From an uncultured Phascolarctobacterium sp. (GTDB lineage Bacteria; Bacillota; Negativicutes; Acidaminococcales; Acidaminococcaceae), in NCBI GenBank assembly GCA_958448515.1, contig CAUDEF010000007.1:1-64000 (forward strand): a stretch of 64,000 nucleotides of DNA, given 5' to 3'. The notes beneath the pieces were generated by a model, which searched no databases, was not told the DNA's origin, and worked only from the letters and a program-made list of their open reading frames with translations. The translations under genes and the position numbers were made by a program. This document shows, piece after piece, positions 9,690 through 19,366 of the stretch (positions are counted from its first letter, which is position 1; every line of letters begins with the position of its first letter).

Positions 9690-10904
9690 ATGAGCCTAAA
9701 TTCTACACCATCTTCTGAAAGAACACATATTGGCATATTTGGTAAAAGAAATGCCGGAAAATCCAGTCTTATAAATGCACTGACCTCGCAAAATATTGCT
9801 ATTGTCAGCGATTTTAAAGGCACTACTACGGACCCTGTTTATAAAGCTATGGAACTGCTGCCGTTAGGACCTGTAATGATTATCGACACCCCAGGCATTG
9901 ATGATGAAGGTGAGCTTGGCAGACTAAGAGTTCAAAAATCTTATCAGGTTTTAAACAAAACAGATATTGCCATACTTGTCATAGATGCGCAGGCGGGAAT
10001 ATCTCAGGAAGATGATAAACTCATCAGCCATATCCGCAACAAAAATATTCCTCTAATTGTAGTTTTTAATAAGTCGGATTTAATCAATGAAAGCACAATA
10101 AATACCCTCTCCCAGCAAGTTCAAAATGAAAAAATATTCGTAAGCTCTCAAAAAAATACAAATATTTTTGAGCTTCGCCAGCTTATTTCTACATTAAAAC
10201 CACATGAAACAGTCAAAGAACTTGTTGGTGATCTTGTAAATACTGGTGACGTTGTAATTCTTGTTACCCCAATTGATAACGCAGCGCCAAAAGGACGACT
10301 TATATTGCCTCAGCAGCAGGTTCTGCGCAACTTGTTGGATAATGGTGCTGTTACTGCCGTTGTTCAGGAAGATCAGCTTCCTGCTGCCCTTGATACATTA
10401 AAAGCATTACCTAAGCTTGTCATAACAGACAGTCAGGCTTTTGCCAATGTTTCATCAATCATCAATCACAGAATTCCCCTAACCTCTTTTTCCATTCTTT
10501 TTGCCCGTTATAAAGGTAATCTTAAAATAGCACTTTCAGGTATTAAGGCTTTAGATAATATAAAAAATGGCGATAAAATCTTAATCAGTGAAGGGTGTAC
10601 TCATCACAGGCAGTGTAATGATATAGGCACTGTAAAATTACCCGGCTGGATAAAAAAATATACCAGCTGTGAACCCGAATTCATCTTCACCAGTGGCACC
10701 GAGTTTCCTGCTGATCTCAGCCCCTATAAATTAATCGTACACTGCGGCGGCTGTATGTTAAATGAAAGAGAAATGTTATATCGTTACAAATGTGCACATG
10801 AACAAAATATCCCTATTACCAACTACGGTTTGCTCATTGCTCATATCAACGGCATACTTAAGGAAAGTATCAGCCCACTTTCAGATTGCCAAGACCTGCT
10901 GTAA
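9690..10904 (+). CDS. hydF: [FeFe]-hydrogenase maturation GTPase HydF
   Basis: 404 residues from the ATG at 9690 behind AGGAGGT; the longer reading frame upstream is untranslated. An Era-like GTPase domain is N-terminal: P-loop GKRNAGKSS, switch motif DTPG (66-69), NKSD (127-130). The [4Fe-4S] site typical of HydF is complete, with CxH (Cys303, His305) and HCxxC (His351, Cys352, Cys355). HydF is the scaffold on which HydE and HydG assemble the diiron subcluster. Neither partner nor any [FeFe] hydrogenase gene is nearby, so the pathway genes must be dispersed. A terminator follows directly. Confidence 0.95.
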   Translation: MSLNSTPSSERTHIGIFGKRNAGKSSLINALTSQNIAIVSDFKGTTTDPVYKAMELLPLGPVMIIDTPGIDDEGELGRLRVQKSYQVLNKTDIAILVIDAQAGISQEDDKLISHIRNKNIPLIVVFNKSDLINESTINTLSQQVQNEKIFVSSQKNTNIFELRQLISTLKPHETVKELVGDLVNTGDVVILVTPIDNAAPKGRLILPQQQVLRNLLDNGAVTAVVQEDQLPAALDTLKALPKLVITDSQAFANVSSIINHRIPLTSFSILFARYKGNLKIALSGIKALDNIKNGDKILISEGCTHHRQCNDIGTVKLPGWIKKYTSCEPEFIFTSGTEFPADLSPYKLIVHCGGCMLNEREMLYRYKCAHEQNIPITNYGLLIAHINGILKESISPLSDCQDLL

Positions 10905-10907
10905 AGT

Positions 10908-10940
10908 AAAATGCGTAAGCTCACAAAGCTTACGCATTTT
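10908..10940. terminator. Bidirectional terminator after hydF
   Basis: Perfect 14-bp stem AAAATGCGTAAGCT / AGCTTACGCATTTT with loop CACAA and T-run, between convergent hydF and the M16 protease gene. Confidence 0.88.
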
Positions 10941-10948
10941 TTATTTTC

Positions 10949-13873
10949 TTATACATTTATAATATTGTTGAACAACTCTTTATTCTGCTCAATAGCCAGT
11001 TTACCGCCAACTACACATATCAATCCATCACTAAGCAAATCTCTGATAACAACAGCTAATTTTCTCAAATCATCATTAGTAACCTGTAAAACTTCATCTC
11101 GAGTCTGCTGACGCATTTCATCAGTAACATCCTTTATATATGCTGCCAAAGCCTGATCCAGACGCATGGAATTTGTAAGCGGCACATCCATACCACTTAT
11201 TGTACCAATAACATATTTATCTAATTCTCTTTCAGAAAAATCAGCTTCAGACAGCCAGTCGGGCAAACCATTATAAGCATCCAGAGATTCTTTCAGTTTG
11301 GGATCTCTGTAGGAAGCAAAGGCAGTTAATCCATTTCGGTCGAACTTAGCTGTAGCACCATAAGCACCACCCTGAATGCGAATCTTCGTCCACAAGTACT
11401 CATAACGCAAAATAGTTTCTAAAACGCGCATTGCACCGGTAAATTTATGTCCATGCTGAACAAAGTTGCCGCCAGCAGCAACATACTGTACTTTGCCTGC
11501 AGTTGTAACTGCTTCATTTGTCTGATAGGTATCACTAACGTCAACAGCAAATGTTTTTAGCTCTGTTTCAGGCAAAGCTTCAATAAATGACATTGCCGCA
11601 TTTTTTACTTCACTGCTGTTTTCATTATCACAGGAATAAGCAAAAATATAATTACTTTTCTGGAAGAAAACAGGCATGAGTATTTTTAAAGCCTGCAGCG
11701 CTGTATTTCCCTTTTCGACAAAATTATCTGCTAAATCTTTAATAAACTGATAGTAAGACAACTGATCCTGTTCGTTAGCTCGTGCAGCCGCTGAAGTATA
11801 GGAGCACAGGCGTGTAATTGCGATGTTCTGTCCTCTGTTGAAGAAATTATCGTCCCAGTCAGACTTTATTTCACCTACAAGATCTTTAAAACGTTCCAAA
11901 TCACTGAATACACTCTCTGTTGCTACAGCCTTTAAAATATCCATGGTTTTAGCGAGATTTTTAACTAGGGTTTTTGCTTTTACTGTAAAGTATATGCTGT
12001 ATTTATCAGCATTTTCAGCTGCAGATACAGCTTTTACTGCAAAAGAAATACCACCGGTGTACATTATGCTGTCTGTAGAAATTTCCTCATAAGTATATCT
12101 TTTAGTATTAAATTTACCTAAAACATCAGTCAGCAAGAAGCAGTATGGCAAAAACTTACTTTCAATACCGCTCATATCAAAATACCAGTTTAAATAAGCG
12201 ATATTATTAGCAGAAGCCGGCAAATATAAAATTTTATTTTTACCAGCAAGTTCTTCCTGCAAAGCAAATTTTTCCACTTCCTGACGAATATCTGTTCTTT
12301 TTAAAATAGGAATAGATGCAAGGTTTTCAGCGCTGTCAGGAAGCTCCTGTAATCTGTGCAGTTCCCTGCACTCATCAATATACCTTTGCAGATCTTCGGC
12401 AGTCATAGCGGCCTTAACAGCAGCCATACGTTCTTTCTCTGCTGCATGATCTTTGGCTTCCTTGCCTTTTTCAGGCAGCAAGGTGACAATAACTTTATGG
12501 GTATTATCAAGAAGATAATTTTCTATTAATGATTCATAGTAACGTTTATCAATACCTTCTCTGAGCTCTTTTAAAATATCAAAGCAACGTAAACCATCAA
12601 TAGGATTACTGCCATAAAGCCAGTTGTCCATAACACCTATGCCATAAATCAATCCTTTAGGATAAGCACCAAAATCAGCTTCCCGCAGTTTAAATTCCAA
12701 AGAATTAAGTGCAGCTTCCAAAAGTTTTTTATCAAGACCATTTATAGTCAGATTCTGTAAAGTTTTATAAATAACGCTGATAAATTTATCCTTAGCCTCC
12801 GGCTCACTTCCGGATACCTTTATGGAAAATACAGGCTGCAGCATACTGCCAACGAAGCTTCCGCTTACATTTTGCCCAACCTTAGCCTCAACTAATGCTC
12901 TTCTCAAAGGAGATGACTCTGACTCCAGCATTACACCCTCCAGTAATCTCAGCGCCATAGATGTTTTAATATCTTTTGCACAGCCAGTAACAATTGATAA
13001 CTCATGGTATGTTTTTCCTGCTGTCTCTTCATTATCATCAACAGGATAAAAAGCCTCTACCTCTTTTGTTCTCATAAATGGTTCCTGCATTTGAATTTCA
13101 GACTGTACAAGACCAGTTTTGGCAAAAGCAGACAAATATTCATCATTTAAATATTGCAGCGTTTCTGCAATATCCATATCACCGTACAGATAAATAAAAG
13201 AATTCTCTGGACTATAATAAGTTTTATGGAATTCTTCAAATGCACTCTGAGTCAGCTGAGGTATAGCATCAGGATGACCTCCAGATTCAAATCTGTATGG
13301 AGTATCAGGAAATAAAGCTTTCATCGCTTCATTTTCAAGAAGAGCATCCGGTGAAGAATATACACCTTTCATTTCATTGTATACTACACCATTATATGCA
13401 AGATCATCATCTGCACTGTTTAAACTGTAATGCCAACCTTCCTGTTTTAAGGTATATTTATTTTCATAAATTAAGGGATAAAAAACAGCATCAAGATAAA
13501 CATCCATCAGATTTCTGAAATCTTTACTATTTCTGCTGGCAACAGGATACATAGTTTTATCAGGAAAAGTCATAGCATTTAAAAAAGTATTCATTGAACC
13601 TTTTACCAGTTCTACGAAAGGCTCTTTTAAATGATACTTGCGTGAACCACATAAGGAAGAATGTTCCAAAATATGCGCTACACCGCTGTCATCAGCAGGC
13701 GGAGTCCGGAAAGATATGGAAAATACTTTATTATCATCTTCATTTGCCAGATAGAGCAATCTGGCACCACTATGTTCATGCTCCATAATATATACATCAG
13801 AATTAACTTCCTGGATAAATTCTGCCTGTAAAACTCTGAAGCCGCTGTATATGTTACTTACTTCTAACTTCAT
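10949..13873 (-). CDS. M16C zinc metalloprotease, presequence-protease (PreP) type
   Basis: 974 residues, the usual size for PreP/Cym1-like enzymes with four insulinase-type domains in one chain. The inverted zinc motif HxxEH is present as HILEHSSLCGS around residue 67, with downstream acidic residues in the NEMKGVYSSPDALL region. The C-terminal half contains the Arg/Tyr region expected of the substrate-binding M16 domain (IRIQGGAYGATAKFD). These enzymes degrade short peptides inside a closed chamber; there is no signal peptide, so a cytoplasmic oligopeptidase role is likely. It is monocistronic, with AGGAGG at about 13876. Confidence 0.9.
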   Translation of the reverse strand: MKLEVSNIYSGFRVLQAEFIQEVNSDVYIMEHEHSGARLLYLANEDDNKVFSISFRTPPADDSGVAHILEHSSLCGSRKYHLKEPFVELVKGSMNTFLNAMTFPDKTMYPVASRNSKDFRNLMDVYLDAVFYPLIYENKYTLKQEGWHYSLNSADDDLAYNGVVYNEMKGVYSSPDALLENEAMKALFPDTPYRFESGGHPDAIPQLTQSAFEEFHKTYYSPENSFIYLYGDMDIAETLQYLNDEYLSAFAKTGLVQSEIQMQEPFMRTKEVEAFYPVDDNEETAGKTYHELSIVTGCAKDIKTSMALRLLEGVMLESESSPLRRALVEAKVGQNVSGSFVGSMLQPVFSIKVSGSEPEAKDKFISVIYKTLQNLTINGLDKKLLEAALNSLEFKLREADFGAYPKGLIYGIGVMDNWLYGSNPIDGLRCFDILKELREGIDKRYYESLIENYLLDNTHKVIVTLLPEKGKEAKDHAAEKERMAAVKAAMTAEDLQRYIDECRELHRLQELPDSAENLASIPILKRTDIRQEVEKFALQEELAGKNKILYLPASANNIAYLNWYFDMSGIESKFLPYCFLLTDVLGKFNTKRYTYEEISTDSIMYTGGISFAVKAVSAAENADKYSIYFTVKAKTLVKNLAKTMDILKAVATESVFSDLERFKDLVGEIKSDWDDNFFNRGQNIAITRLCSYTSAAARANEQDQLSYYQFIKDLADNFVEKGNTALQALKILMPVFFQKSNYIFAYSCDNENSSEVKNAAMSFIEALPETELKTFAVDVSDTYQTNEAVTTAGKVQYVAAGGNFVQHGHKFTGAMRVLETILRYEYLWTKIRIQGGAYGATAKFDRNGLTAFASYRDPKLKESLDAYNGLPDWLSEADFSERELDKYVIGTISGMDVPLTNSMRLDQALAAYIKDVTDEMRQQTRDEVLQVTNDDLRKLAVVIRDLLSDGLICVVGGKLAIEQNKELFNNIINV

Positions 13874-14017
13874 AATAACCTCCTTAAATACATAGTATTA
13901 TTTTAACATATTCATAAGATAAAATCTTTAATTCTCTGTGAATACTTGAATTTATATACTGTTTAACCTATAATAGGAACATGATAACATTATTATGACA
14001 TCAAGGGAGATGTAATC

Positions 14018-14284
14018 ATGGACGAAGCAAGGTTTACAATGCGTATTCACCCTATTATCATGAACAAAATGAAATACATAGCCAAACACAACGGACGTTC
14101 TCTAAATAAAGAAATTGAACAAATCCTAAAATGGATTGTTGATGACTATGAAAGAAAATGTGGTAAAATTGAGTTATCTGAACTGGACCTACCTGACAAA
14201 AAGACCGAACCCGCAGCAAATTCAGTAAACGATCCTATGGATATGTTATTTAAATTAGAAAAAAATACTGCTTCTGAAAAATAA
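14018..14284 (+). CDS. Small Arc-type ribbon-helix-helix DNA-binding protein
   Basis: 88 residues with AGGGAG before the ATG. Residues 4-50 fit the Arc/MetJ ribbon-helix-helix fold: a short strand (RFTMRIHP), helix A (IIMNKMKYIAKHNG), the turn RSLNKEI and helix B (EQILKWIVDDYE). The rest is a charged, probably flexible tail. Such proteins act as dimeric repressors, often of toxin-antitoxin operons, but no toxin gene follows and a terminator lies directly downstream. Targets are unknown. Confidence 0.75.
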   Translation: MDEARFTMRIHPIIMNKMKYIAKHNGRSLNKEIEQILKWIVDDYERKCGKIELSELDLPDKKTEPAANSVNDPMDMLFKLEKNTASEK

Positions 14285-14315
14285 ATAAAACTGGCATTTT
14301 GACGTATCAAAATAC

Positions 14316-14344
14316 AAAAGGCAGCTCATATCGAGCTGCCTTTT
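14316..14344. terminator. Bidirectional terminator between the ribbon-helix-helix gene and purL
   Basis: Stem AAAAGGCAGCTC / GAGCTGCCTTTT with loop ATATC, followed by T-run on both strands. Confidence 0.88.
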
Positions 14345-14384
14345 TGTTTACGCTATATTGCCAGAATAAATTCTGTCATTTTCT

Positions 14385-17300
14385 TTATTTGAAATAGTTA
14401 ACACCAGATTTAAACAACATCTGATCTTTGTTGCCATAAATATTTCTGAACAAACCATCAGTAAAACGTTCTGTGTGGCCCATTTTACCTAAAACGCGGC
14501 CATCAGGACTTGTAATACCTTCAATTGCGTACAGACTGCCATTCGGATTATATGGCATATTCATGGTAGGAACGCCGGCTTCATTAACATATTGAGTTGC
14601 AATCTGACCATTAGCAAACAATTCTTTAATAATATGTTCAGGAGCATAGAAACGTCCTTCACCATGAGAAACCGCAATGGCATGCTCATCACCTGGTTCA
14701 CAGCAGCTGAGCCATGGAGATTTATTAGAAACAACTTTTGTTGTAACAATCTGAGAAATATGACGACCAATATTATTGAAAGTCAAAGTAGGAGAATTTT
14801 CATCCATATCTCTGATTTCGCCAAAAGGTACTAACCCCAGCTTAATCAATGCCTGGAAACCATTGCAGATACCCAGCATTAAGCCGTCACGGTTGTTAAG
14901 CAATTCGCTGACAGCTTCTTTAATACGTGGATTGCGGAACATAGTAGCGATAAATTTACCGCTTCCGTCAGGCTCATCTCCGGCACTGAAACCACCAGGA
15001 ACCATAACAATCTGAGAATTATTGATATATTCAACCATTTTTTCAACAGATTCTTCAATTGCCTGTGCTGTAAGATTTCTTACAACAAAGATATTAGCTT
15101 CTGCTCCGGCATCTTCAAAAGCACGTGCAGTATCATATTCGCAGTTAATACCGGGGAATACAGGAATAAATACACGAGGCTTAGCAATGGTAACAGGAGC
15201 AGTTAAAGGCAATTCCGCTTTATACAAAGGCTGACAAATATCTTCCGGCTCAGCTACATCTTCAAGCTTATAGGGGAAAATTCCCTGCAGAGTATGCATG
15301 TACGCATCTTGCGCTTCCGCATTATCTATAACACTGTCGTTAATAACAATGGCGGAATTTTCTGTAATATGACCTAAAAGCATATAGTCAATGCCATCAA
15401 AAGTATCTTCGATATTAACATTAGCCGCAATTTCAAGTACTATGCCACCGGGTTGTAAAGTAAACAGACTGTCAGTATCGTTAAAGGGCTTAATAAATTC
15501 AAAGCCAAGCTTATTACCAAGGCACATAGTGGTAACTAATGCAGCAATACCACCGTCTTTTACAGCAGCAGCAGCTTTAACTTTACCCGCATCAATTGCA
15601 TGATATACAGCAGTAAGATTTTTGCGCAAAACAGCAAAATCAATTACATCTGCATTGTCACGTGGGCAGGAAAGGAACACGACCTTATCCCCTGCTGTTT
15701 TAAAATCAGCAGAAACAGCCTTATCTCCATCAATAACGCCAACAGCAAACGAAACAAGTGTCGGCGGAACAGTTTTATCCATAAAAGTACCGGACATACT
15801 GTCTTTGCCGCCAATAGCAGGCAGTTCAAGCGCATCAAGGGCAGTAAACGCACCTAAAAGTGCACTGAAGGGCTGACCCCAGCTTGCACTGTTATGCAGT
15901 TTAGGGAAATATTCCTGTAAAGTAAGTCTGAGTTTTGCAGGATTAGCACCTAAAGCAACAGCTCTTACAACAGATTCGGTAACAGCATACATAGCACCAT
16001 GGAAATGACTCCAGCAGGCAACTTCCGGATTATATCCGCAAGCCATAACAGAAGCTGCTGTAGTTTTTCCGTGCAGCACTGGAAGTCTTCCTACCATACC
16101 TTCAGAAGGAGTAATCTGAGTTTTTCCTCCAAAAGGCATCATAACAGTTCCGCGGCCAATAGTGCTGTCAAAACGTTCAGATAAGCCTTTCTGGCTGCAT
16201 ACATTAAGTCTGCCAAGATTATTTAACCATGCAGTTTTCAAATCATCTGCAGCTTCCACTTCAACGGGAACTTTATCAAAAATATTTTCTTCTGCTGCAT
16301 CTTCAACAGTTACAGTAGTATGCTGTGCTACGCCGTTAGTATCAAGAAAAGCACGAGACAAATCAACAATTTTATCTCCGCGCCAGAACATTACGAGACG
16401 CGGGTTTTCAGAAACTTCTGCTACAACAGTAGCTTCAAGATTTTCTTCATCAGCAAATTTAATAAACTTTTCTTTATCTTCAGCACTGATAACAACTGCC
16501 ATACGTTCCTGAGATTCAGAAATGGCCAGTTCGGTACCATCCAGACCTTCATATTTTTTAGGAACTTTGTCCAAATCGATTACAAGACCGTCAGTCAATT
16601 CACCAATCGCAACGGAAACACCACCGGCACCAAAGTCGTTGCAGCGTTTAATCATAGCAGTTACTTCAGAATTTCTGAAAAGACGCTGAATTTTACGTTC
16701 TGTAGGAGGATTGCCTTTTTGTACCTCAGCACCGCAGCTCATTAAGGAATCAACTGTATGTTCTTTGGAAGAACCGGTTGCACCGCCGCAACCGTCACGG
16801 CCAGTCTTACCGCCAAGCAAAACTACAACATCCCCTGCTGAAGGACGCTCGCGACGAACTGCACTTCTTGGAGCAGCACCAATAACTGCACCAATTTCCA
16901 TACGTTTTGCAACAAATTTATCATTATAATATTCCTGAACATGTCCGGTAGCAAGACCAATCTGGTTACCATAAGAGCTATAGCCAGCTGCAGCACCTAT
17001 GGTAATTTTACGCTGCGGTAATTTACCCGGCAAAGTATCCTCAACAGAAACACGAGGATCAGCAGCCCCAGTTACACGCATAGCCTGATATACATAGGAA
17101 CGTCCGGAGAGCGGATCACGAATTGCACCACCAAGACAGGTAGCAGCGCCACCAAAAGGCTCTATTTCTGTCGGGTGGTTATGAGTTTCATTTTTAAACA
17201 TCACAAGCCATTCTTCCTGTTTGCCGTCAACTTCAACAGGAACTACAATGGAACATGCATTAATTTCTTCAGATTCATCAAGGTCAGTAAGTTTGCCTTC

Positions 17301-18158
17301 TGCACGCAGTTTTTTCATGCCGATAACAGCAATATCCATTAAGGTTACCGGTCTTTCGGTATTAGTACCATATACACTGTCACGAGCGCTCATGTACTTA
17401 TCATAAGCTTCCTGTACAGGTTTAGTATATTTTCCGGGAACAATATCTACATCTTCAATTTGTGTCATAAAGGTTGTATGACGGCAATGGTCGGACCAGT
17501 ATGTATCAAGTACTCTAATTTCAGTAACAGTCGGCTCACGATGCTCTTCGCTAAAATACTTCTGGCACCAAAGCAGATCTTCAATACTCATCGCAAGTCC
17601 CATTTCCTTGCGCAAAGCTTCTGCCTGCTCACGACTCATAGTTAAAAAACCATCAATATTTTTAATTTTAGCCGGTTCTTCACAAGTACTTTCCAAACTT
17701 GTTGGTTTATCCCATTCAGCTTCACGTGCCTCTATCGGATTAATGCAGTAAGCTTTTATTTTATCAAATTCTGCAGCAGAAATTCCCCCTTCAAGTATAT
17801 ATACTTTCGCAGCAGCAACTACTGGACGATCTTTTTGTGTTATCAGCTGAATGCACTGTTCAGCAAAATCTTCACGCTGATCATACTGTCCCGGCAAAAG
17901 TTCAACAGCAAAAGCTAATGTATTATCTTCCGCAGATAACTCTTCATAAACCTTATCAACTGGTGGTTCAGAAAGTACCAGTTCTTTGGCCATTTTAAAT
18001 TCATTTTCATCAAGGCCCATTACATCATATCGATTAACAATACGAATGTTTCTTAAACCCTGCATACCCAAGTTATTGCGTAAATCGCTCAGCAGTCCAT
18101 GTGCCTCAACTGCAAAAGCATCTTTTTTCTCAACATAAATTCTTCTAATCATACTCAT
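14385..18158 (-). CDS. purL: Phosphoribosylformylglycinamidine synthase, single-chain form
   Basis: 1257 residues from the ATG at 18158, seven bases after GGAGGC. The fourth step of purine synthesis: FGAR, glutamine and ATP to FGAM. It is the large fused enzyme: N-terminal PurS-like region, two AIRS-type halves (for example ETHNHPTEIEPFGGAATCLG and the GGKDSMSGTF loop), and a C-terminal class I glutaminase with nucleophile Cys in MLGICNGFQALIKLG and His in VSHGEGRF. Many Bacillota instead use separate PurS, PurQ and PurL; this long form is common in Clostridia and Negativicutes. No other pur gene is adjacent. It ends 40 bases from the terminator. Confidence 0.96.
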   Translation of the reverse strand: MSMIRRIYVEKKDAFAVEAHGLLSDLRNNLGMQGLRNIRIVNRYDVMGLDENEFKMAKELVLSEPPVDKVYEELSAEDNTLAFAVELLPGQYDQREDFAEQCIQLITQKDRPVVAAAKVYILEGGISAAEFDKIKAYCINPIEAREAEWDKPTSLESTCEEPAKIKNIDGFLTMSREQAEALRKEMGLAMSIEDLLWCQKYFSEEHREPTVTEIRVLDTYWSDHCRHTTFMTQIEDVDIVPGKYTKPVQEAYDKYMSARDSVYGTNTERPVTLMDIAVIGMKKLRAEGKLTDLDESEEINACSIVVPVEVDGKQEEWLVMFKNETHNHPTEIEPFGGAATCLGGAIRDPLSGRSYVYQAMRVTGAADPRVSVEDTLPGKLPQRKITIGAAAGYSSYGNQIGLATGHVQEYYNDKFVAKRMEIGAVIGAAPRSAVRRERPSAGDVVVLLGGKTGRDGCGGATGSSKEHTVDSLMSCGAEVQKGNPPTERKIQRLFRNSEVTAMIKRCNDFGAGGVSVAIGELTDGLVIDLDKVPKKYEGLDGTELAISESQERMAVVISAEDKEKFIKFADEENLEATVVAEVSENPRLVMFWRGDKIVDLSRAFLDTNGVAQHTTVTVEDAAEENIFDKVPVEVEAADDLKTAWLNNLGRLNVCSQKGLSERFDSTIGRGTVMMPFGGKTQITPSEGMVGRLPVLHGKTTAASVMACGYNPEVACWSHFHGAMYAVTESVVRAVALGANPAKLRLTLQEYFPKLHNSASWGQPFSALLGAFTALDALELPAIGGKDSMSGTFMDKTVPPTLVSFAVGVIDGDKAVSADFKTAGDKVVFLSCPRDNADVIDFAVLRKNLTAVYHAIDAGKVKAAAAVKDGGIAALVTTMCLGNKLGFEFIKPFNDTDSLFTLQPGGIVLEIAANVNIEDTFDGIDYMLLGHITENSAIVINDSVIDNAEAQDAYMHTLQGIFPYKLEDVAEPEDICQPLYKAELPLTAPVTIAKPRVFIPVFPGINCEYDTARAFEDAGAEANIFVVRNLTAQAIEESVEKMVEYINNSQIVMVPGGFSAGDEPDGSGKFIATMFRNPRIKEAVSELLNNRDGLMLGICNGFQALIKLGLVPFGEIRDMDENSPTLTFNNIGRHISQIVTTKVVSNKSPWLSCCEPGDEHAIAVSHGEGRFYAPEHIIKELFANGQIATQYVNEAGVPTMNMPYNPNGSLYAIEGITSPDGRVLGKMGHTERFTDGLFRNIYGNKDQMLFKSGVNYFK

Positions 18159-18185
18159 AAAATCAGCCTCCAATATATTTTGGGG

Positions 18186-19358
18186 TTAAAAATATTCGTT
18201 TATATAATTACGACATTTTGGAAAAATACTATCTAACAAAAACAGTTTTTCCATATTGTCACACTTAATATAACCACATTCACAAAGCTCACTGGCAGTA
18301 TAAATTCCGAAAAACATCTGAGTAAAAGCAGACATGTTCATAATAACATCTTCATTTTCAATGGTACTTTCAACTGTTAATCTATTACTCTGAACCATAA
18401 CCTTCAATAAATGATTATTTTCATCTATGATGCTATCAGTAAGTAATAAATTAATTTCTCCATCAGCTGCACAAACAGTACCAAGCTTAGATAACGCCAA
18501 ACGCGCGTCTATGCAGCGCGCCATCATGAAAGGATACACGCTTCCGCTTAATGATTGATCGTCAAACCCAAGGTAAGTCTTATCCCACTCCTCAGCCAGC
18601 CATTCTACAATATCAGCTTCACTTTTGTGCATAGCAGCATAATGTAAAAATTTATTTTTAACATCCTGACTGTCAGCAAGCATTTCTAAAACTACAAATT
18701 TGCGATCTTCAATTTTATAGAGCATATACCCTGCTGCCTCATCTTTTTTATAGCAAATAACTGTCTGCACACCTTCCAGTTCATGAACGGCCTTCAGCTT
18801 ATTCCATTGAAAATCAGTTCTTACAGGCACGCCATTCCAGCTCTTAGTAATATTATAATAAATTTTTGCCAAAATGTCCTTATTAAAAGGCAAATATTCT
18901 ACGTTAAGGTCTACACTGATGTTTTTCAGCCTTATTTTATCTATTGGCAAGGAATACTTATGACGATTATAGCAAAAGCTAAACTCGTAAGGAAGATAAA
19001 TTCCTGCAAAAATCGGCATCAATATAACAAAAGGAAATCCCTGCGATCTTAAAATCTGGAATGTTGTATCAAGCAACGGCTTAAAAAGGTGCTTTCCTCT
19101 TGCAGCAGGTGCTGTAGCTACGCCAACAATATAAGGTGTTAACTGTTCAAAATCGCGAATTTTGAGCATATATGGATTAAGATGCAGCATATTCTGCAGT
19201 TTATCATGCTCATCAAATCCACCTATAACCATATTATTCTTACAGCAAAATTCTTCAAAATACCACTTAAAAAACGGGTCGCTCTCTTTTTCAAAAGAGT
19301 AAGCCCACAGATTTTTAACATGCGGTAACCATTGTTCGTTAATCATTCTAAAAATCAT
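18186..19358 (-). CDS. Eis-like GNAT acetyltransferase with C-terminal sterol-carrier-like domain
   Basis: 390 residues. The N-terminal GNAT domain carries the acetyl-CoA loop in VGVATAPAARGKHLFKPLL (about 77-95). A second GNAT-like half and a C-terminal SCP2-like domain follow, the layout of Eis-type acetyltransferases. Known Eis proteins acetylate amines of antibiotics or proteins; the substrate here is not evident. It lies eight bases after the DUF2156 gene, whose product also has a GNAT-like fold, so the two are probably co-translated and may act on one pathway. GAGG is six bases before the ATG. Confidence 0.75.
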   Translation of the reverse strand: MIFRMINEQWLPHVKNLWAYSFEKESDPFFKWYFEEFCCKNNMVIGGFDEHDKLQNMLHLNPYMLKIRDFEQLTPYIVGVATAPAARGKHLFKPLLDTTFQILRSQGFPFVILMPIFAGIYLPYEFSFCYNRHKYSLPIDKIRLKNISVDLNVEYLPFNKDILAKIYYNITKSWNGVPVRTDFQWNKLKAVHELEGVQTVICYKKDEAAGYMLYKIEDRKFVVLEMLADSQDVKNKFLHYAAMHKSEADIVEWLAEEWDKTYLGFDDQSLSGSVYPFMMARCIDARLALSKLGTVCAADGEINLLLTDSIIDENNHLLKVMVQSNRLTVESTIENEDVIMNMSAFTQMFFGIYTASELCECGYIKCDNMEKLFLLDSIFPKCRNYINEYF

Positions 19359-19366
19359 AATTTTCC

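Noticed and set aside
14018..14284. Toxin-antitoxin module
   Set aside because: The ribbon-helix-helix gene is followed by a terminator and has no toxin-size partner.
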